Assembly (NCBI GenBank): GCA_018141845.1
Contig: CP073340.1
Span: forward strand, 893,001 to 957,000
Direction: 5' to 3'
From: Lachnospiraceae bacterium oral taxon 096
GTDB taxonomy: Bacteria > Bacillota > Clostridia > Lachnospirales > Lachnospiraceae
Length of the DNA stretch: 64,000 nucleotides
The position numbers and the translations under genes are program-made. How positions within the stretch are numbered: position 1 is the stretch's first letter; the number at the start of each line of letters is the position of its first letter. Positions 44,124 to 53,476 of the stretch are shown here, in pieces. Under the pieces are notes generated by a model. The model had not been told where the DNA came from and did no database searches. It saw only the letters and a list, made by a program, of their open reading frames with translations.

Positions 44124-45524
44124 ATGAGAAAGAAATCAATGGTAGCACTTGCCTTGGTGGCAACAGTCGTAGCAACTACAGGTTGTGCTGGAAAAAAAGA
44201 AAGTAGTTCAGCAACCACTTCTTCTGCAGTGACAACCACAGCAGAAGAAACAACAAAAAAGCAAGAAGTGAGCACAGCAGAGACGGCCGCTTCGGATACT
44301 GTTCAAAGTCCAAGCTCAGATGCAGCTCAGAATGGGGAGTCCAAAGGAAAGGAAGCGACTTCACAGCAGGAAACAACCAAACAGCAGGCGGCAAATGATA
44401 CAAATACTGCTGATGCTGAACCAGTGCAGGAGGAGGCCGCAGTCAATGAGGATGTAGAAGTCTTGGCAGATATTCCGGATGAAGTTCCATTGGCTGCATT
44501 TACAAAGACAGCAGAGACAGGTTATGTCACGGCAAATCGTGTCAATATTCGTCAACAGCCAAGCCTTTCAGGAAAAAAGATGAGTAGCGTCAATGTAGGA
44601 ACAAAACTTCGCATTACAGGAAAGGCTGATGGTTGGACACAGGTAGAAGTGAATGGAAAGACAGGATATGTCTTTGCAAAGTATATTTCTTCCACTCAAC
44701 CACAGCAGACACAATCACAGCAGGCGGCACCACAAAATGCACAGAATACGCAAAATACAGCAAAAGTCAATGCACAGGGAGACATTGGTCTTGATATGTC
44801 TTGGAAGTATGCGAATCAGTCAGCCATTCACTCAGGAAGTGCAAAGCTCTATAAAGCATCAGCCAATCGAAAGGGCATTACCATTGCGGTAAATGCAGGT
44901 CACGGAACAAAGGGAGGAGAGTCAAAAAAGACCCTCAGCCATCCAGATGGATCTCCAAAGTCCACAGGTGGAACCAATGGAAAGGGTGCTGTAAAGTCAA
45001 TTGCTGTGTCCTCAGGTATGACATTTAATGATGGAACTACAGAGGCAGCAGCGACATTAAAGATGGCACAGGCACTAAAGACAGAGCTATTAAATCGTGG
45101 CTACGATGTAGTGATGATTCGAGATGGTGCCGATGTCCAACTTGACAACATTGCAAGAACGGTTATTGCCAACAACACTTCCAATGCCCATATTGCGTTG
45201 CATTGGGATAGCACAGGCAATGACAAGGGGGCATTTTACATGAAGGTACCAAGCACTCCTTCCTATAAGGCGATGGAGCCAGTGGCTTCTCATTGGAAAC
45301 AGCATGATGCCTTAGGCAGTGCACTTGTCGGTGGATTGAAGGGTGTGGGCGTAAAGATTTTCTCAGGTGGAAGTATGGAAATGGATTTGACACAGACTTC
45401 CTATTCGACCATTCCATCGGTGGATATTGAGCTTGGTGACAAGGCGTCAGATCATTCAGATGCAACCATTCAGAAATTAGCAAAGGGATTGGCTGATGGT
45501 GTCGGAGCATATTTTGGAAAATAA
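44124..45524 (+). CDS. Lipoprotein N-acetylmuramoyl-L-alanine amidase with SH3 domain
   Basis: The 466-residue protein has a lipoprotein signal with lipobox TTGC, a Thr/Ser/Gln-rich linker to about residue 130, and a bacterial SH3 domain (VTANRVNIRQQPSLSGKK to KTGYVFAKYI). A Gln-rich linker leads to an Amidase_3 domain with zinc ligands in NAGHGTKGGES, TTEAAATLKMA and IALHWDSTG and the catalytic Glu in VDIELGDKASDHSD. It cuts the bond between MurNAc and the stem peptide during wall growth or cell separation. ATG 44124 has GGAG 7 nt upstream; a GTG just before is less likely. Confidence 0.9.
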   Translation: MRKKSMVALALVATVVATTGCAGKKESSSATTSSAVTTTAEETTKKQEVSTAETAASDTVQSPSSDAAQNGESKGKEATSQQETTKQQAANDTNTADAEPVQEEAAVNEDVEVLADIPDEVPLAAFTKTAETGYVTANRVNIRQQPSLSGKKMSSVNVGTKLRITGKADGWTQVEVNGKTGYVFAKYISSTQPQQTQSQQAAPQNAQNTQNTAKVNAQGDIGLDMSWKYANQSAIHSGSAKLYKASANRKGITIAVNAGHGTKGGESKKTLSHPDGSPKSTGGTNGKGAVKSIAVSSGMTFNDGTTEAAATLKMAQALKTELLNRGYDVVMIRDGADVQLDNIARTVIANNTSNAHIALHWDSTGNDKGAFYMKVPSTPSYKAMEPVASHWKQHDALGSALVGGLKGVGVKIFSGGSMEMDLTQTSYSTIPSVDIELGDKASDHSDATIQKLAKGLADGVGAYFGK

Positions 45525-45547
45525 GTTCGTTCAGTAGGAAAATATAG

Positions 45548-46309
45548 ATGGTGGTTTTGGGAATGGATTTGGGCTCGACGAGTACGAAGTATGTAGTGAT
45601 GGATGAAAATCAGATTTTGTATAAACATCGCTATCCGACTGGTTGGAGCAGCAAGGAGGCAGCAGATTTTGTAAAGAAGTACCTCAAAGAGCATGGTTTT
45701 GACCCAGAAATTTGCAAATGTGTCTCCACAGGATATGGAAGAATGAATGTGCCCTATGCAGATAAGAAAGTGACGGAAATTACCTGTCACGCCAAGGGAG
45801 CAGAGTATTTATTTCAAAGGACGGATGCTGCTATTATTGACATTGGAGGGCAGGACACAAAGGTGATTGTCTTAGAAGATGGTATGGTCAGAGATTTTGT
45901 GATGAATGATAAATGTTCTGCGGGTACGGGGCGATTTTTAGAGGTAATGGCCAATGCCATGGGCTATGATCCAGCTTCACTTTGCGAATTGGCTAAGCAG
46001 GGAAAAGATGTGAAAATTAGTTCGATGTGTACAGTTTTTGCTGAGTCTGAGGTCATTGGTCTGGCAGGTGCAGGAACACCAAAGGCGGATATTGCCTATG
46101 GCATTGTGGAGTCTATCACAGAAAAAGTAGCGGCACAGTGTCGAAATATTCCGCCTACAGCAGAGGTTTACTTGACTGGTGGGCTATGTGGTTGTCCTTA
46201 TATTTTGGAGTCTTTATCAAAGAAACTAAATACAAAGGTGAGAACCCACGAAGATGCAATGTATGCTGGAGCTATTGGTGCAGCAATATTTGCAGCAAAG
46301 CTAAAATAA
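45548..46309 (+). CDS. 2-hydroxyacyl-CoA dehydratase-type activase (ATP-dependent reductase)
   Basis: The 253-residue protein has the ASKHA ATPase start LGMDLGSTSTKYVV, the IIDIGGQDTKV loop and the two cysteines NDKCSAGTGRF and SSMCTVFAESEV that hold a [4Fe-4S] cluster between subunits of the dimer. Activases of this family use ATP to push an electron into a partner with low-potential clusters. The partner is probably the double-cubane-type protein at 47402. The start has AGGAAAA upstream. A hairpin terminator follows. Confidence 0.9.
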   Translation: MVVLGMDLGSTSTKYVVMDENQILYKHRYPTGWSSKEAADFVKKYLKEHGFDPEICKCVSTGYGRMNVPYADKKVTEITCHAKGAEYLFQRTDAAIIDIGGQDTKVIVLEDGMVRDFVMNDKCSAGTGRFLEVMANAMGYDPASLCELAKQGKDVKISSMCTVFAESEVIGLAGAGTPKADIAYGIVESITEKVAAQCRNIPPTAEVYLTGGLCGCPYILESLSKKLNTKVRTHEDAMYAGAIGAAIFAAKLK

Positions 46310-46322
46310 AGGATGTTCAAGG

Positions 46323-46366
46323 GGAGAACTTTCGAGTGCAAGAGACTGGAAAGTTCTCCTTCTCTT
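46323..46366 (+). terminator. Terminator after the activase gene
   Basis: GGAGAACTTTC (46323-46333) pairs with GAAAGTTCTCC (46349-46359), then TTCTCTTTATT. The opposite side lacks a T-run, so it serves mainly the + strand. Confidence 0.7.
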
Positions 46367-46369
46367 TAT

Positions 46370-47194
46370 TTATGAATTGCTCGCGGTATTTTCTGGCACA
46401 TAGCAACCCTGAAAAAGATCGCGAATTTGTTGCTTCATTGCATCGCTTGTGTAGGCGGCGAGAAGATCCTTTGTCCATGAAGCATCCTTGTTGTCTGAGG
46501 TAACCACAAAGCCGACACCGTAGTCAGTGAGATCCGTGCTTGTACAAACTTCTGTTTTCTGGTCGATGTTGTTGCTAATTTGAAACATTTTGGCAGTGCA
46601 AATAAAATCGACATTTGGCATATTCTGGGTGAGCTGAGCGATATTGGCGGTTGTAAATTGAATGTTTTTTGGATTTTCTGTGATATCAAGTATTGTGGGA
46701 CTTAAGACATCACCTTTTAATTTGATTAGACCTTGTTGCTCAAGGAGTCTAAGGGCACGAGCTAGGTTCGCACTGTCTTCGGGAATACAGGCCTTGGCAT
46801 TTTGTGGAATATCGTTGATGCTGTGATATTTGTCGGAATACATACCAAAGACAGTGTAGTGAATATAGGGTTCAAGCATGACTAAATTTTGTTTTTGGGA
46901 TTGATTGTAGGCATCAATTTCAGGTTGATGTTGATACAAGGAGGCATCAATTTCGCCTTGAATCGTTGCTTGATTCATTGCCAAAGCATCATCTAAAACT
47001 TTGACATTGACTTTGTACCCCATTGACTCTAAATCTTTGATCGCCACGGAGTTATTTACTTCATCATAATTAAAACGTACACATCCAAGGGTTAGATCCC
47101 TTTTTTCTCTATTTTTTGCGTTTCTTTGCCCTAGACCACATCCAATCAGGAGGGAGGCAGAGACAATCCCAAGTAATGCAAATATTTTTTTCAT
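46370..47194 (-). CDS. MetQ/NlpA-family substrate-binding lipoprotein, orphan
   Basis: The 274-residue protein has a lipoprotein signal with lipobox LIGC and a MetQ/NlpA-type binding fold: LTLGCVRFNYDEV, QGEIDASLYQHQPEIDAYN and YSDKYHSINDIPQNAKACIPEDSANLARALRLLEQQGLI. The family binds methionine or related amino acids for the MetNI transporter. No ATPase or permease gene is adjacent, so it must use one encoded elsewhere. TGGAGG precedes the ATG. It lies on the opposite strand between the activase and its likely partner. Confidence 0.85.
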   Translation of the reverse strand: MKKIFALLGIVSASLLIGCGLGQRNAKNREKRDLTLGCVRFNYDEVNNSVAIKDLESMGYKVNVKVLDDALAMNQATIQGEIDASLYQHQPEIDAYNQSQKQNLVMLEPYIHYTVFGMYSDKYHSINDIPQNAKACIPEDSANLARALRLLEQQGLIKLKGDVLSPTILDITENPKNIQFTTANIAQLTQNMPNVDFICTAKMFQISNNIDQKTEVCTSTDLTDYGVGFVVTSDNKDASWTKDLLAAYTSDAMKQQIRDLFQGCYVPENTASNS

Positions 47195-47332
47195 TTATTG
47201 TCCTCCATTGTATATATTTCAAGTATTTACTTATATCATAGCATAAAGTGATGGGGCAAAAAAGGTTATAGATAATTTTAATAATTTTTGTGGTGTATTT
47301 AAAAATATAATAAGCATTTTTAACAAAGGACA

Positions 47333-47360
47333 TTGACGAGAGAGGTGAAAATTATATAAA
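47333..47360 (+). promoter_or_regulatory. Candidate promoter of the double-cubane protein gene
   Basis: TTGACG (47333-47338), a 16-bp spacer and TATAAA (47355-47360), about 42 bp before the ATG. Confidence 0.5.
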
Positions 47361-47401
47361 ATAGTCATAGTTATTCTTTGAGAAAGAGGGAGGAATTGAA
47401 T

Positions 47402-48553
47402 ATGGAGTATCAATTGCCAAAAAATTTTGATGAGTTTTCGGAGACGAGAAAGAAAAGTTTTGTCCGTGCAAAGGAATTTAAGGAGAAGGGAGGAAGACTG
47501 GTTGGTTATCTTTGTACCTATACGCCACTGGAAGTCTTTGATGCTGCGAAAGTCGCTGCAGTTTCTCTGTGTGGAATGAGTGAAGATTCTATTCCTTCAG
47601 CTGAATTAAAGCTTCCAAAGAATTTATGTCCATTAATTAAGTCGACCTATGGATTTGCCTATTCGGATACCTGCCCATATACCTATTTTTCAGATATGGT
47701 GGTGGGGGAGACGACTTGCGATGGAAAGAAAAAGATGTACGAAAAGCTCAACGACATCAAAGAAACCTATGTGCTCAGACTTCCACAGGGAAAGGATCGG
47801 GAATATTTTTGGGATGATTGGCATCACGAGGTCAAGCTCCTTATTAAAAAGCTAGAGGATAAGTATGGTGTTGAGATTACCAATGAGGATTTGAGAAAAG
47901 CGGCGATAAAAAGAAATCATTGGCGCAATGTAATGAATGAGTACTTTGAGTTACAGGCCGCACAGGGATCTCCATTGAAGGGAACGGAGGTTTCGTATAC
48001 CCTGCTTCAAAATACATTTTCTTTTGACTTAGATGAGCAAATTGTGGGGATGGAGGCAGAAATTGCAAAAATCAAGGAGGAAATGAAAAAACATAAGGTA
48101 GATGACCGTGACAAAAAGCGTATTCTGATCACTGGTTGTCCGATCAATGGTGTCATCGACAAAGTCTGCGGTGCAATTGAAGAAAATGGTGGAAAGATTG
48201 TGTGCTATGACAATTGTTCAGGAGAGACAGCCACTAGAAATTTAGTTGATGTGGAGGCTGAGGATATGTCAAGAGCTATTGCCGATCGCTATTTGAAAAT
48301 TCATTGTTCTGTGATGTCTCCAAACACAGACCGAATGGAGGGAACAAAAAAACTGATTGAGCATTATAAGGTAGATGGTGTTGTGGAGGTTGTCTTGCAT
48401 GCCTGCCATACTTACAATGTGGAATCCGACAATATGCGCGAAATGGTACAAAAGCAGGCACATATTCCATATATTAAGTTGGAAACGGATTATTCCAAGG
48501 CCGATACAGGGCAGATTAACACGAGATTGGGTGCATTTATTGAAATGTTGTAA
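47402..48553 (+). CDS. 2-hydroxyacyl-CoA dehydratase family protein, probable double-cubane cluster protein
   Basis: The 383-residue single-subunit protein matches the HgdB/YjiM group, with cysteines in [53 protein letters not shown] and CYDNCSGE. In the characterised double-cubane protein such cysteines hold an [Fe8S9] cluster that reduces small molecules when charged by an activase. A true 2-hydroxyacyl-CoA dehydratase would have two different subunits side by side; only one is here. ATG 47402 has GGGAGG 8 nt upstream. The activase at 45548 is the likely electron donor. Substrate unknown. Confidence 0.82.
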   Translation: MEYQLPKNFDEFSETRKKSFVRAKEFKEKGGRLVGYLCTYTPLEVFDAAKVAAVSLCGMSEDSIPSAELKLPKNLCPLIKSTYGFAYSDTCPYTYFSDMVVGETTCDGKKKMYEKLNDIKETYVLRLPQGKDREYFWDDWHHEVKLLIKKLEDKYGVEITNEDLRKAAIKRNHWRNVMNEYFELQAAQGSPLKGTEVSYTLLQNTFSFDLDEQIVGMEAEIAKIKEEMKKHKVDDRDKKRILITGCPINGVIDKVCGAIEENGGKIVCYDNCSGETATRNLVDVEAEDMSRAIADRYLKIHCSVMSPNTDRMEGTKKLIEHYKVDGVVEVVLHACHTYNVESDNMREMVQKQAHIPYIKLETDYSKADTGQINTRLGAFIEML

Positions 48554-48636
48554 AAATTTTATCAATATTCTAAAGTGTTTGTAAAATCAGAAAAATACAT
48601 ACAAAGATAGCGGACAAATTTTGTGCAAAAAGCCCC

Positions 48637-48664
48637 TTGTTAAAAAATAAAAATCCATTATACT
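48637..48664 (+). promoter_or_regulatory. Candidate promoter of cstA
   Basis: TTGTTA (48637-48642), 16 bp, TATACT (48659-48664). About 65 nt of AT-rich leader follow before the ATG. Confidence 0.5.
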
Positions 48665-48729
48665 TTAATTTATAAAGTTTATGAATTATTTATAAATTTG
48701 GGGGGATTTATAAATAGGAGGAGGTTTGC

Positions 48730-50286
48730 ATGTTATTGTTTTTAGTTGGACTGGCAATCCTGATCGTGGGAGGATTTTTCTACGGTAAGTTTTGCGAAAA
48801 AGTATTTGGTCCAGACGATCGAAAGACACCTGCTGTGGCAAAAGCCGATGGTGTAGATTATGTTGTAATGAAGTCTTGGAAAAATCAGTTGATTGAGCTT
48901 TTAAATATCGCTGGTACAGGACCAATTTTTGGACCAATTCAAGGAATCTTGTTTGGACCAATTGCATTTTTGACCATTCCTATTGGTTGTGTGCTTGCAG
49001 GTTCTTTGCATGATTACTTTGTCGGAATGATCTCTATGAGAAATGATGGTGCTCAGGTGCCAAAATTGATGAAGAGATATGCAGGAAAGACAACCAATAA
49101 GATTTATATGGTTGTTATCTGTGTCTTGATGTTATTGACAGGTGTTGTATTTATCTACACTCCTGGAGATTTGATTGTTCATGATATCTTGGGACTTGAT
49201 CCTTCAAAGGCATTGGTCGTTGTCTTCATTGTGTACGCTTGTATCTTAGCTTACTATGTTTTGGCAACACTTTTCCCAATCGATGTGATTATCGGTAAGG
49301 TTTATCCAATTTTTGGTGCATTCTTAATTCTTTCAGCGATTGGTGTATTTATTGGAACATTGGCCGATGGTGGAAAAGCTCTCCATGCCTTTACAACACA
49401 GGCACCAATCCTTGGCGGACTTTTGACCGCACATCCAAGTAAACAGTCCTTTATTCCTGTGTTCTTTGTAACGGTAGCATGTGGTATTCTTTCTGGTTTC
49501 CACGGCTCACAGGCAACATTGATTTCAAGAACAGTAAAGAGCGAGTACGAAGGAAAGAAGACTTTCTTCAATATGATGCTTGTTGAAGGATTTATCGCAA
49601 TGGTTTGGGCAGCAGGTGCAATGGTACTTTTCAATCGACATATTGCCAATCCAGATGCCTACAAGAATGTTATTGGATTTAGTGGTTTGGAAACAGCACC
49701 TACATTGATGGTTGGTATTGTTTCTAAGGAGTTTATGGGTAAACTCGGTGGACTCATTGCCATTATCGGTGTTATTGTACTTCCAATTACTTCAGGTGAT
49801 ACAGCATTCCGTTCTCTTCGCTTGATGATTGCAGAGCAGTTTGGCGTAGATCAAAAGTCAGCAATGAAGAGAGTGACATTGTCCATTATCATCTTTATTC
49901 CAGCAGTTGCTATTTTGATTTATGCAAAGTTAAATGCTAATGGTTTCAATACCTTATGGCAGTACTTTGGATTTACTAACCAGCTCGTAGCGGTATTTGC
50001 ATTGTTGATGATTAGTATTTACTTGAAGGGACATGGAAAGAATTATTATCTTTCATTGCTTCCAGGATGCTTCTATACTTTCATTGTAACTAGTTATATC
50101 TTCCACAGCGAGAAGCTTGGATTTAGACTTGATAAGTTGTTACATATGGACAAGGTAGCCAATGGATATATTGCATCCTATGTCGTGGGTGTGATTGCCA
50201 TTATTCTCTTTGTTGCATTGGTTAATCACTTTGCAAAGACAAGGGAAAAAGAAATTGTAGATGATAACTACAAGGAAGAAGCTTAG
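48730..50286 (+). CDS. cstA: Carbon starvation protein CstA family transporter
   Basis: The 518-residue polytopic protein begins LLFLVGLAILIVGGFFYGKFCEKVF and has the CstA core IAGTGPIFGPIQGILFGPIAFL and GSLHDYFVGMISMRNDG. Family members import peptides or pyruvate when carbon is scarce. It is shorter than E. coli CstA (about 700) but normal for the clostridial form. AGGAGGAGG precedes the ATG. Alone in its unit, with promoter and terminator. Confidence 0.92.
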   Translation: MLLFLVGLAILIVGGFFYGKFCEKVFGPDDRKTPAVAKADGVDYVVMKSWKNQLIELLNIAGTGPIFGPIQGILFGPIAFLTIPIGCVLAGSLHDYFVGMISMRNDGAQVPKLMKRYAGKTTNKIYMVVICVLMLLTGVVFIYTPGDLIVHDILGLDPSKALVVVFIVYACILAYYVLATLFPIDVIIGKVYPIFGAFLILSAIGVFIGTLADGGKALHAFTTQAPILGGLLTAHPSKQSFIPVFFVTVACGILSGFHGSQATLISRTVKSEYEGKKTFFNMMLVEGFIAMVWAAGAMVLFNRHIANPDAYKNVIGFSGLETAPTLMVGIVSKEFMGKLGGLIAIIGVIVLPITSGDTAFRSLRLMIAEQFGVDQKSAMKRVTLSIIIFIPAVAILIYAKLNANGFNTLWQYFGFTNQLVAVFALLMISIYLKGHGKNYYLSLLPGCFYTFIVTSYIFHSEKLGFRLDKLLHMDKVANGYIASYVVGVIAIILFVALVNHFAKTREKEIVDDNYKEEA

Positions 50287-50296
50287 TTCTTCTTTT

Positions 50297-50336
50297 GAGC
50301 TGTCGCACATAGGTTGTGGCAGCTCCTTCTTTTTTA
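50297..50336 (+). terminator. Terminator after cstA
   Basis: GAGCTGTCGCACA pairs with TTGTGGCAGCTC around TAGG, followed by CTTCTTTTTTATT. Confidence 0.85.
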
Positions 50337-50389
50337 TTGAAATTTAAATTTGACTGTGATAAAATGTCAGGGTAGCTAAGAATAAATTT

Positions 50390-50479
50390 GGAAATGTATC
50401 GAAGAGGCCATAACGAGGCGCACTCGAAATGCGTTTGTCCTTTTATAGGGGCACATGGGTTCGAATCCCATCATTTCCG
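50390..50479 (+). tRNA. tRNA-Ser(CGA)
   Basis: A 90-nt class II tRNA. The acceptor stem pairs GGAAATG with CATTTCC, and the anticodon loop CTCGAAA gives anticodon CGA (reads UCG). It has a long variable arm, T-arm ATGGG-TTCGAAT-CCCAT, and discriminator G as expected for serine. No CCA is encoded. A weak promoter candidate, TTGACT with TAGCTA, lies just upstream (50350-50378). Confidence 0.93.
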
Positions 50480-50486
50480 CTGACAG

Positions 50487-50520
50487 GACATAGGCGTTCA
50501 TTTTGCCTGTGTCTTTTTTT
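50487..50520 (+). terminator. Terminator after tRNA-Ser
   Basis: GACATAGGC pairs with GCCTGTGTC around TGTTCATTTT-type loop sequence, followed by seven T. Confidence 0.85.
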
Positions 50521-50584
50521 ATCCGTTGTTATGGGAAATATACAAAAAGACTATGGCTCAATGGGAAAAAGATGGTATGCGAGG

Positions 50585-50613
50585 TTGAAAAATTGGGCAT
50601 TTTGCTATATGAT
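50585..50613 (+). promoter_or_regulatory. Sigma-A promoter of the leuB-ilvD-ilvB genes
   Basis: TTGAAA (50585-50590), a 17-bp spacer and TATGAT (50608-50613), 53 bp before the leuB ATG. The leader is too short for, and does not contain, a T-box. Confidence 0.6.
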
Positions 50614-50666
50614 TACAAGTAAAACAAAAATTATAACAATCGTAGAAAGAAAAGGCTGGTGATAGG

Positions 50667-51752
50667 ATGGAAGCAAAGATTGTATTGATACCTGGAGATG
50701 GTATTGGACCAGAAATTGTGAGAGAGGCAAAAAGAGTTCTCGACCATGTGTCAGAAAAATTTGGTCATCATTTTATATATGAAGAAATTGATATGGGTGG
50801 TTGTTCCATTGATAAATTTGGTGTGCCATTGACAGACGAAGCACTGGCAAAGGCCAAGGCGGCGGATGCAGTACTTCTTGGTGCTGTTGGAGGAAATGTG
50901 GGCAATTCGGCTTGGTATGATGTAGCACCAAATCTTCGTCCAGAGGCGGGGCTACTGAAAATTCGCAAGGAGCTCGGATTATTTGCCAATTTACGACCTG
51001 CTTACTTGTATCAGGAACTTGCACAGGCTTGTCCATTGAGGCCAGAGATTATTGGTGATGGATTTGATATGGTCATTGTGCGAGAGCTCACGGGCGGTCT
51101 CTATTTTGGCGATCGCTGGACAAAGAGCATAAATGGTGTAGAAACAGCCTGTGATACTTTAACTTACAATGAGGAAGAGATTCGTCGCATTGCCATCAAG
51201 GGATTTGAGACGGCAATGAAGAGAAGAAAAAAATTAGTCAGTGTGGACAAGGCAAATGTCTTAGATTCTTCTCGACTTTGGAGAAGGATTGTGGATGAGG
51301 TGGCAAAAGATTACAGGGAAGTGGAAGTTAGCCATATGTTAGTTGACAATTGTGCTATGCAACTTGTCATGAATCCAAAGCAGTTTGATGTCATTTTGAC
51401 TGAAAATATGTTTGGAGACATCTTGTCGGATGAGGCAAGTATGATTACTGGCTCCATCGGAATGCTCTCCAGTGCAAGTCTCAATGAGACAAAATTTGGT
51501 CTCTATGAGCCAAGCCATGGCTCAGCACCAGATATTGCGGGACAAAATATTGCCAATCCTTTGGCAACTATTTTATCAGCAGCAATGCTTCTTCGCTATT
51601 CTTTGGATCTTGATGCAGAGGCCAAGGCGATTGAGGATGCAGTGGCTAAGGCCATTGCAGATGGATATCGCACCGGTGACATTTACACCGAGGGAACAAA
51701 GAAGGTGACAACAGATCAAATGGGAGATGTTGTGATTCAAAATATTAGGTAG
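50667..51752 (+). CDS. leuB: 3-isopropylmalate dehydrogenase
   Basis: The 361-residue enzyme has [18 protein letters not shown], the LeuB substrate motif [34 protein letters not shown] and [17 protein letters not shown]. It oxidises and decarboxylates 3-isopropylmalate in leucine synthesis. leuA, leuC and leuD are not in the window. It heads a branched-chain amino acid unit with ilvD 24 nt downstream. The ribosome site (GGTGATAGG) is modest. Confidence 0.94.
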   Translation: MEAKIVLIPGDGIGPEIVREAKRVLDHVSEKFGHHFIYEEIDMGGCSIDKFGVPLTDEALAKAKAADAVLLGAVGGNVGNSAWYDVAPNLRPEAGLLKIRKELGLFANLRPAYLYQELAQACPLRPEIIGDGFDMVIVRELTGGLYFGDRWTKSINGVETACDTLTYNEEEIRRIAIKGFETAMKRRKKLVSVDKANVLDSSRLWRRIVDEVAKDYREVEVSHMLVDNCAMQLVMNPKQFDVILTENMFGDILSDEASMITGSIGMLSSASLNETKFGLYEPSHGSAPDIAGQNIANPLATILSAAMLLRYSLDLDAEAKAIEDAVAKAIADGYRTGDIYTEGTKKVTTDQMGDVVIQNIR

Positions 51753-51776
51753 TAGATATAAAAGGGGAAAGAAAAT

Positions 51777-53459
51777 ATGATTAGTGATAAGATGAAAAAG
51801 GGCATGCAACAGAGCCCTAGCCGCTCACTTTTAAAGGCATTGGGAATGACCAATGAGGAGATTCGAAAGCCAATGATTGGTATTGTCAGCTCCTACAATG
51901 AGATTGTTCCAGGACACATGAATATTGACAAGATTGTGGACGCAGTGAGAATGGGAGTTGCAGAGGCAGGAGGTATGCCAGTGGTATTTCCAGCCATTGC
52001 GGTTTGTGATGGCATTTCTATGGGGCATATCGGAATGAAGTACTCTCTTGTGACAAGAGATTTGATTTGTGATTCCACAGAATGTATGGCAATGGCTCAT
52101 CAATTTGATGCTCTTGTTATGATCCCAAATTGTGACAAAAATGTACCAGGTCTTTTGATGGCCGCAGCGAGATTAAATATTCCGACAGTATTTGTCAGTG
52201 GAGGTCCAATGCTCGCTGGAAAAGTCAAGGGGCATAAGAAGTCACTCTCTAGTATGTTTGAAGCTGTGGGGGCCTATGCAGCTGGAAAGATGACAGAGGC
52301 CGATGTTGAAGAGATGGAGAATAAAGTTTGCCCAACATGTGGCTCTTGTTCAGGTATGTACACGGCCAATTCGATGAACTGCTTGACCGAGGTTTTAGGA
52401 ATGGGACTTCGTGGAAATGGTACAATCCCAGCAGTTTATTCGGAGAGACTTCGCCTTGCAAAGCAGGCAGGATATGCAGTGATGGATGTACTAGAAAAGA
52501 ATATTCGTCCAAGGGATATTATGACAGAGGAAGCGTTTAGAAATGCACTTACTATGGATATGGCTCTTGGCTGTTCTACAAATTCTATGCTTCACTTACC
52601 AGCTATTGCCCATGAGGCAGGAGTTAAGTTGGATGTCAATATTGCAAATGAAATCAGTGCAAAGACACCAAATTTATGCCATCTTGCACCAGCTGGTCAC
52701 ACTTATATGGAAGATTTAAATGAAGCAGGTGGAATTTACGCTGTAATGAAGGAGATTTCAAAACTTGGTCTCTTACATCTTGATTGTATGACCGTCACAG
52801 GAAAGACTGTGGGAGAAAATATTGCTCATGCTGTCAACTTAGATCCAGAGGTTATTCGCCCAGTGGAAAATCCATATTCAAAGACAGGTGGAATTGCGGT
52901 GTTGAGAGGAAATATTGCACCAGATTCCTGTGTAGTAAAAAGAAGTGCAGTCGCACCAGAAATGTTGAAGCATTCAGGACCTGCAAGAGTATTTGACTGT
53001 GAGGACGATGCCATTGCAGCGATCAAGGGCGGAAAGATTGTGGATGGTGATGTCGTTGTCATTCGCTACGAGGGACCAAAGGGAGGTCCTGGTATGAGAG
53101 AGATGTTAAATCCTACTTCGGCCATTGCTGGAATGGGACTTGGATCAACGGTTGCTCTTATCACAGATGGACGCTTTTCGGGTGCAAGCCGTGGAGCATC
53201 TATTGGTCATGTGGCACCAGAGGCGGCTGTGGGTGGACCGATTGCATTAATTCAAGAAGGAGATATCATTGACATTGATATCAATGCCAACACAATCAAT
53301 GCAAGAGTTAGCGATGAAGAATTTGCACAGAGAAAAAAGACTTGGAAGCCAAGAATTAATGAGGCAAAGGGATATTTGGCAAGATATCGCCAATTAGTAA
53401 CCAGTGCTCCAGAAGGAGCAATCTTGTCTACAGATTTTTGTACAAAGAGCGAATACTAG
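51777..53459 (+). CDS. ilvD: Dihydroxyacid dehydratase
   Basis: The 560-residue enzyme has the IlvD cluster cysteines in [15 protein letters not shown] and [19 protein letters not shown] and the end motif [21 protein letters not shown]. It makes the 2-oxo acid precursors of valine and isoleucine. AAGGGGAAAG lies upstream of the ATG. ilvB follows 17 nt after the stop. Confidence 0.96.
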   Translation: MISDKMKKGMQQSPSRSLLKALGMTNEEIRKPMIGIVSSYNEIVPGHMNIDKIVDAVRMGVAEAGGMPVVFPAIAVCDGISMGHIGMKYSLVTRDLICDSTECMAMAHQFDALVMIPNCDKNVPGLLMAAARLNIPTVFVSGGPMLAGKVKGHKKSLSSMFEAVGAYAAGKMTEADVEEMENKVCPTCGSCSGMYTANSMNCLTEVLGMGLRGNGTIPAVYSERLRLAKQAGYAVMDVLEKNIRPRDIMTEEAFRNALTMDMALGCSTNSMLHLPAIAHEAGVKLDVNIANEISAKTPNLCHLAPAGHTYMEDLNEAGGIYAVMKEISKLGLLHLDCMTVTGKTVGENIAHAVNLDPEVIRPVENPYSKTGGIAVLRGNIAPDSCVVKRSAVAPEMLKHSGPARVFDCEDDAIAAIKGGKIVDGDVVVIRYEGPKGGPGMREMLNPTSAIAGMGLGSTVALITDGRFSGASRGASIGHVAPEAAVGGPIALIQEGDIIDIDINANTINARVSDEEFAQRKKTWKPRINEAKGYLARYRQLVTSAPEGAILSTDFCTKSEY

Positions 53460-53476
53460 GAAAGGGGAGGCAAACT

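Noticed and set aside
50429-50662. Open frame of 77 codons over tRNA-Ser and the leuB leader
   Set aside because: It overlaps the tRNA and a terminator, has no ribosome site, and its composition is not protein-like.
50521-50666. Possible T-box or leucine leader before leuB
   Set aside because: The gap is short, and neither the T-box sequence nor a Leu-codon-rich leader peptide is visible.
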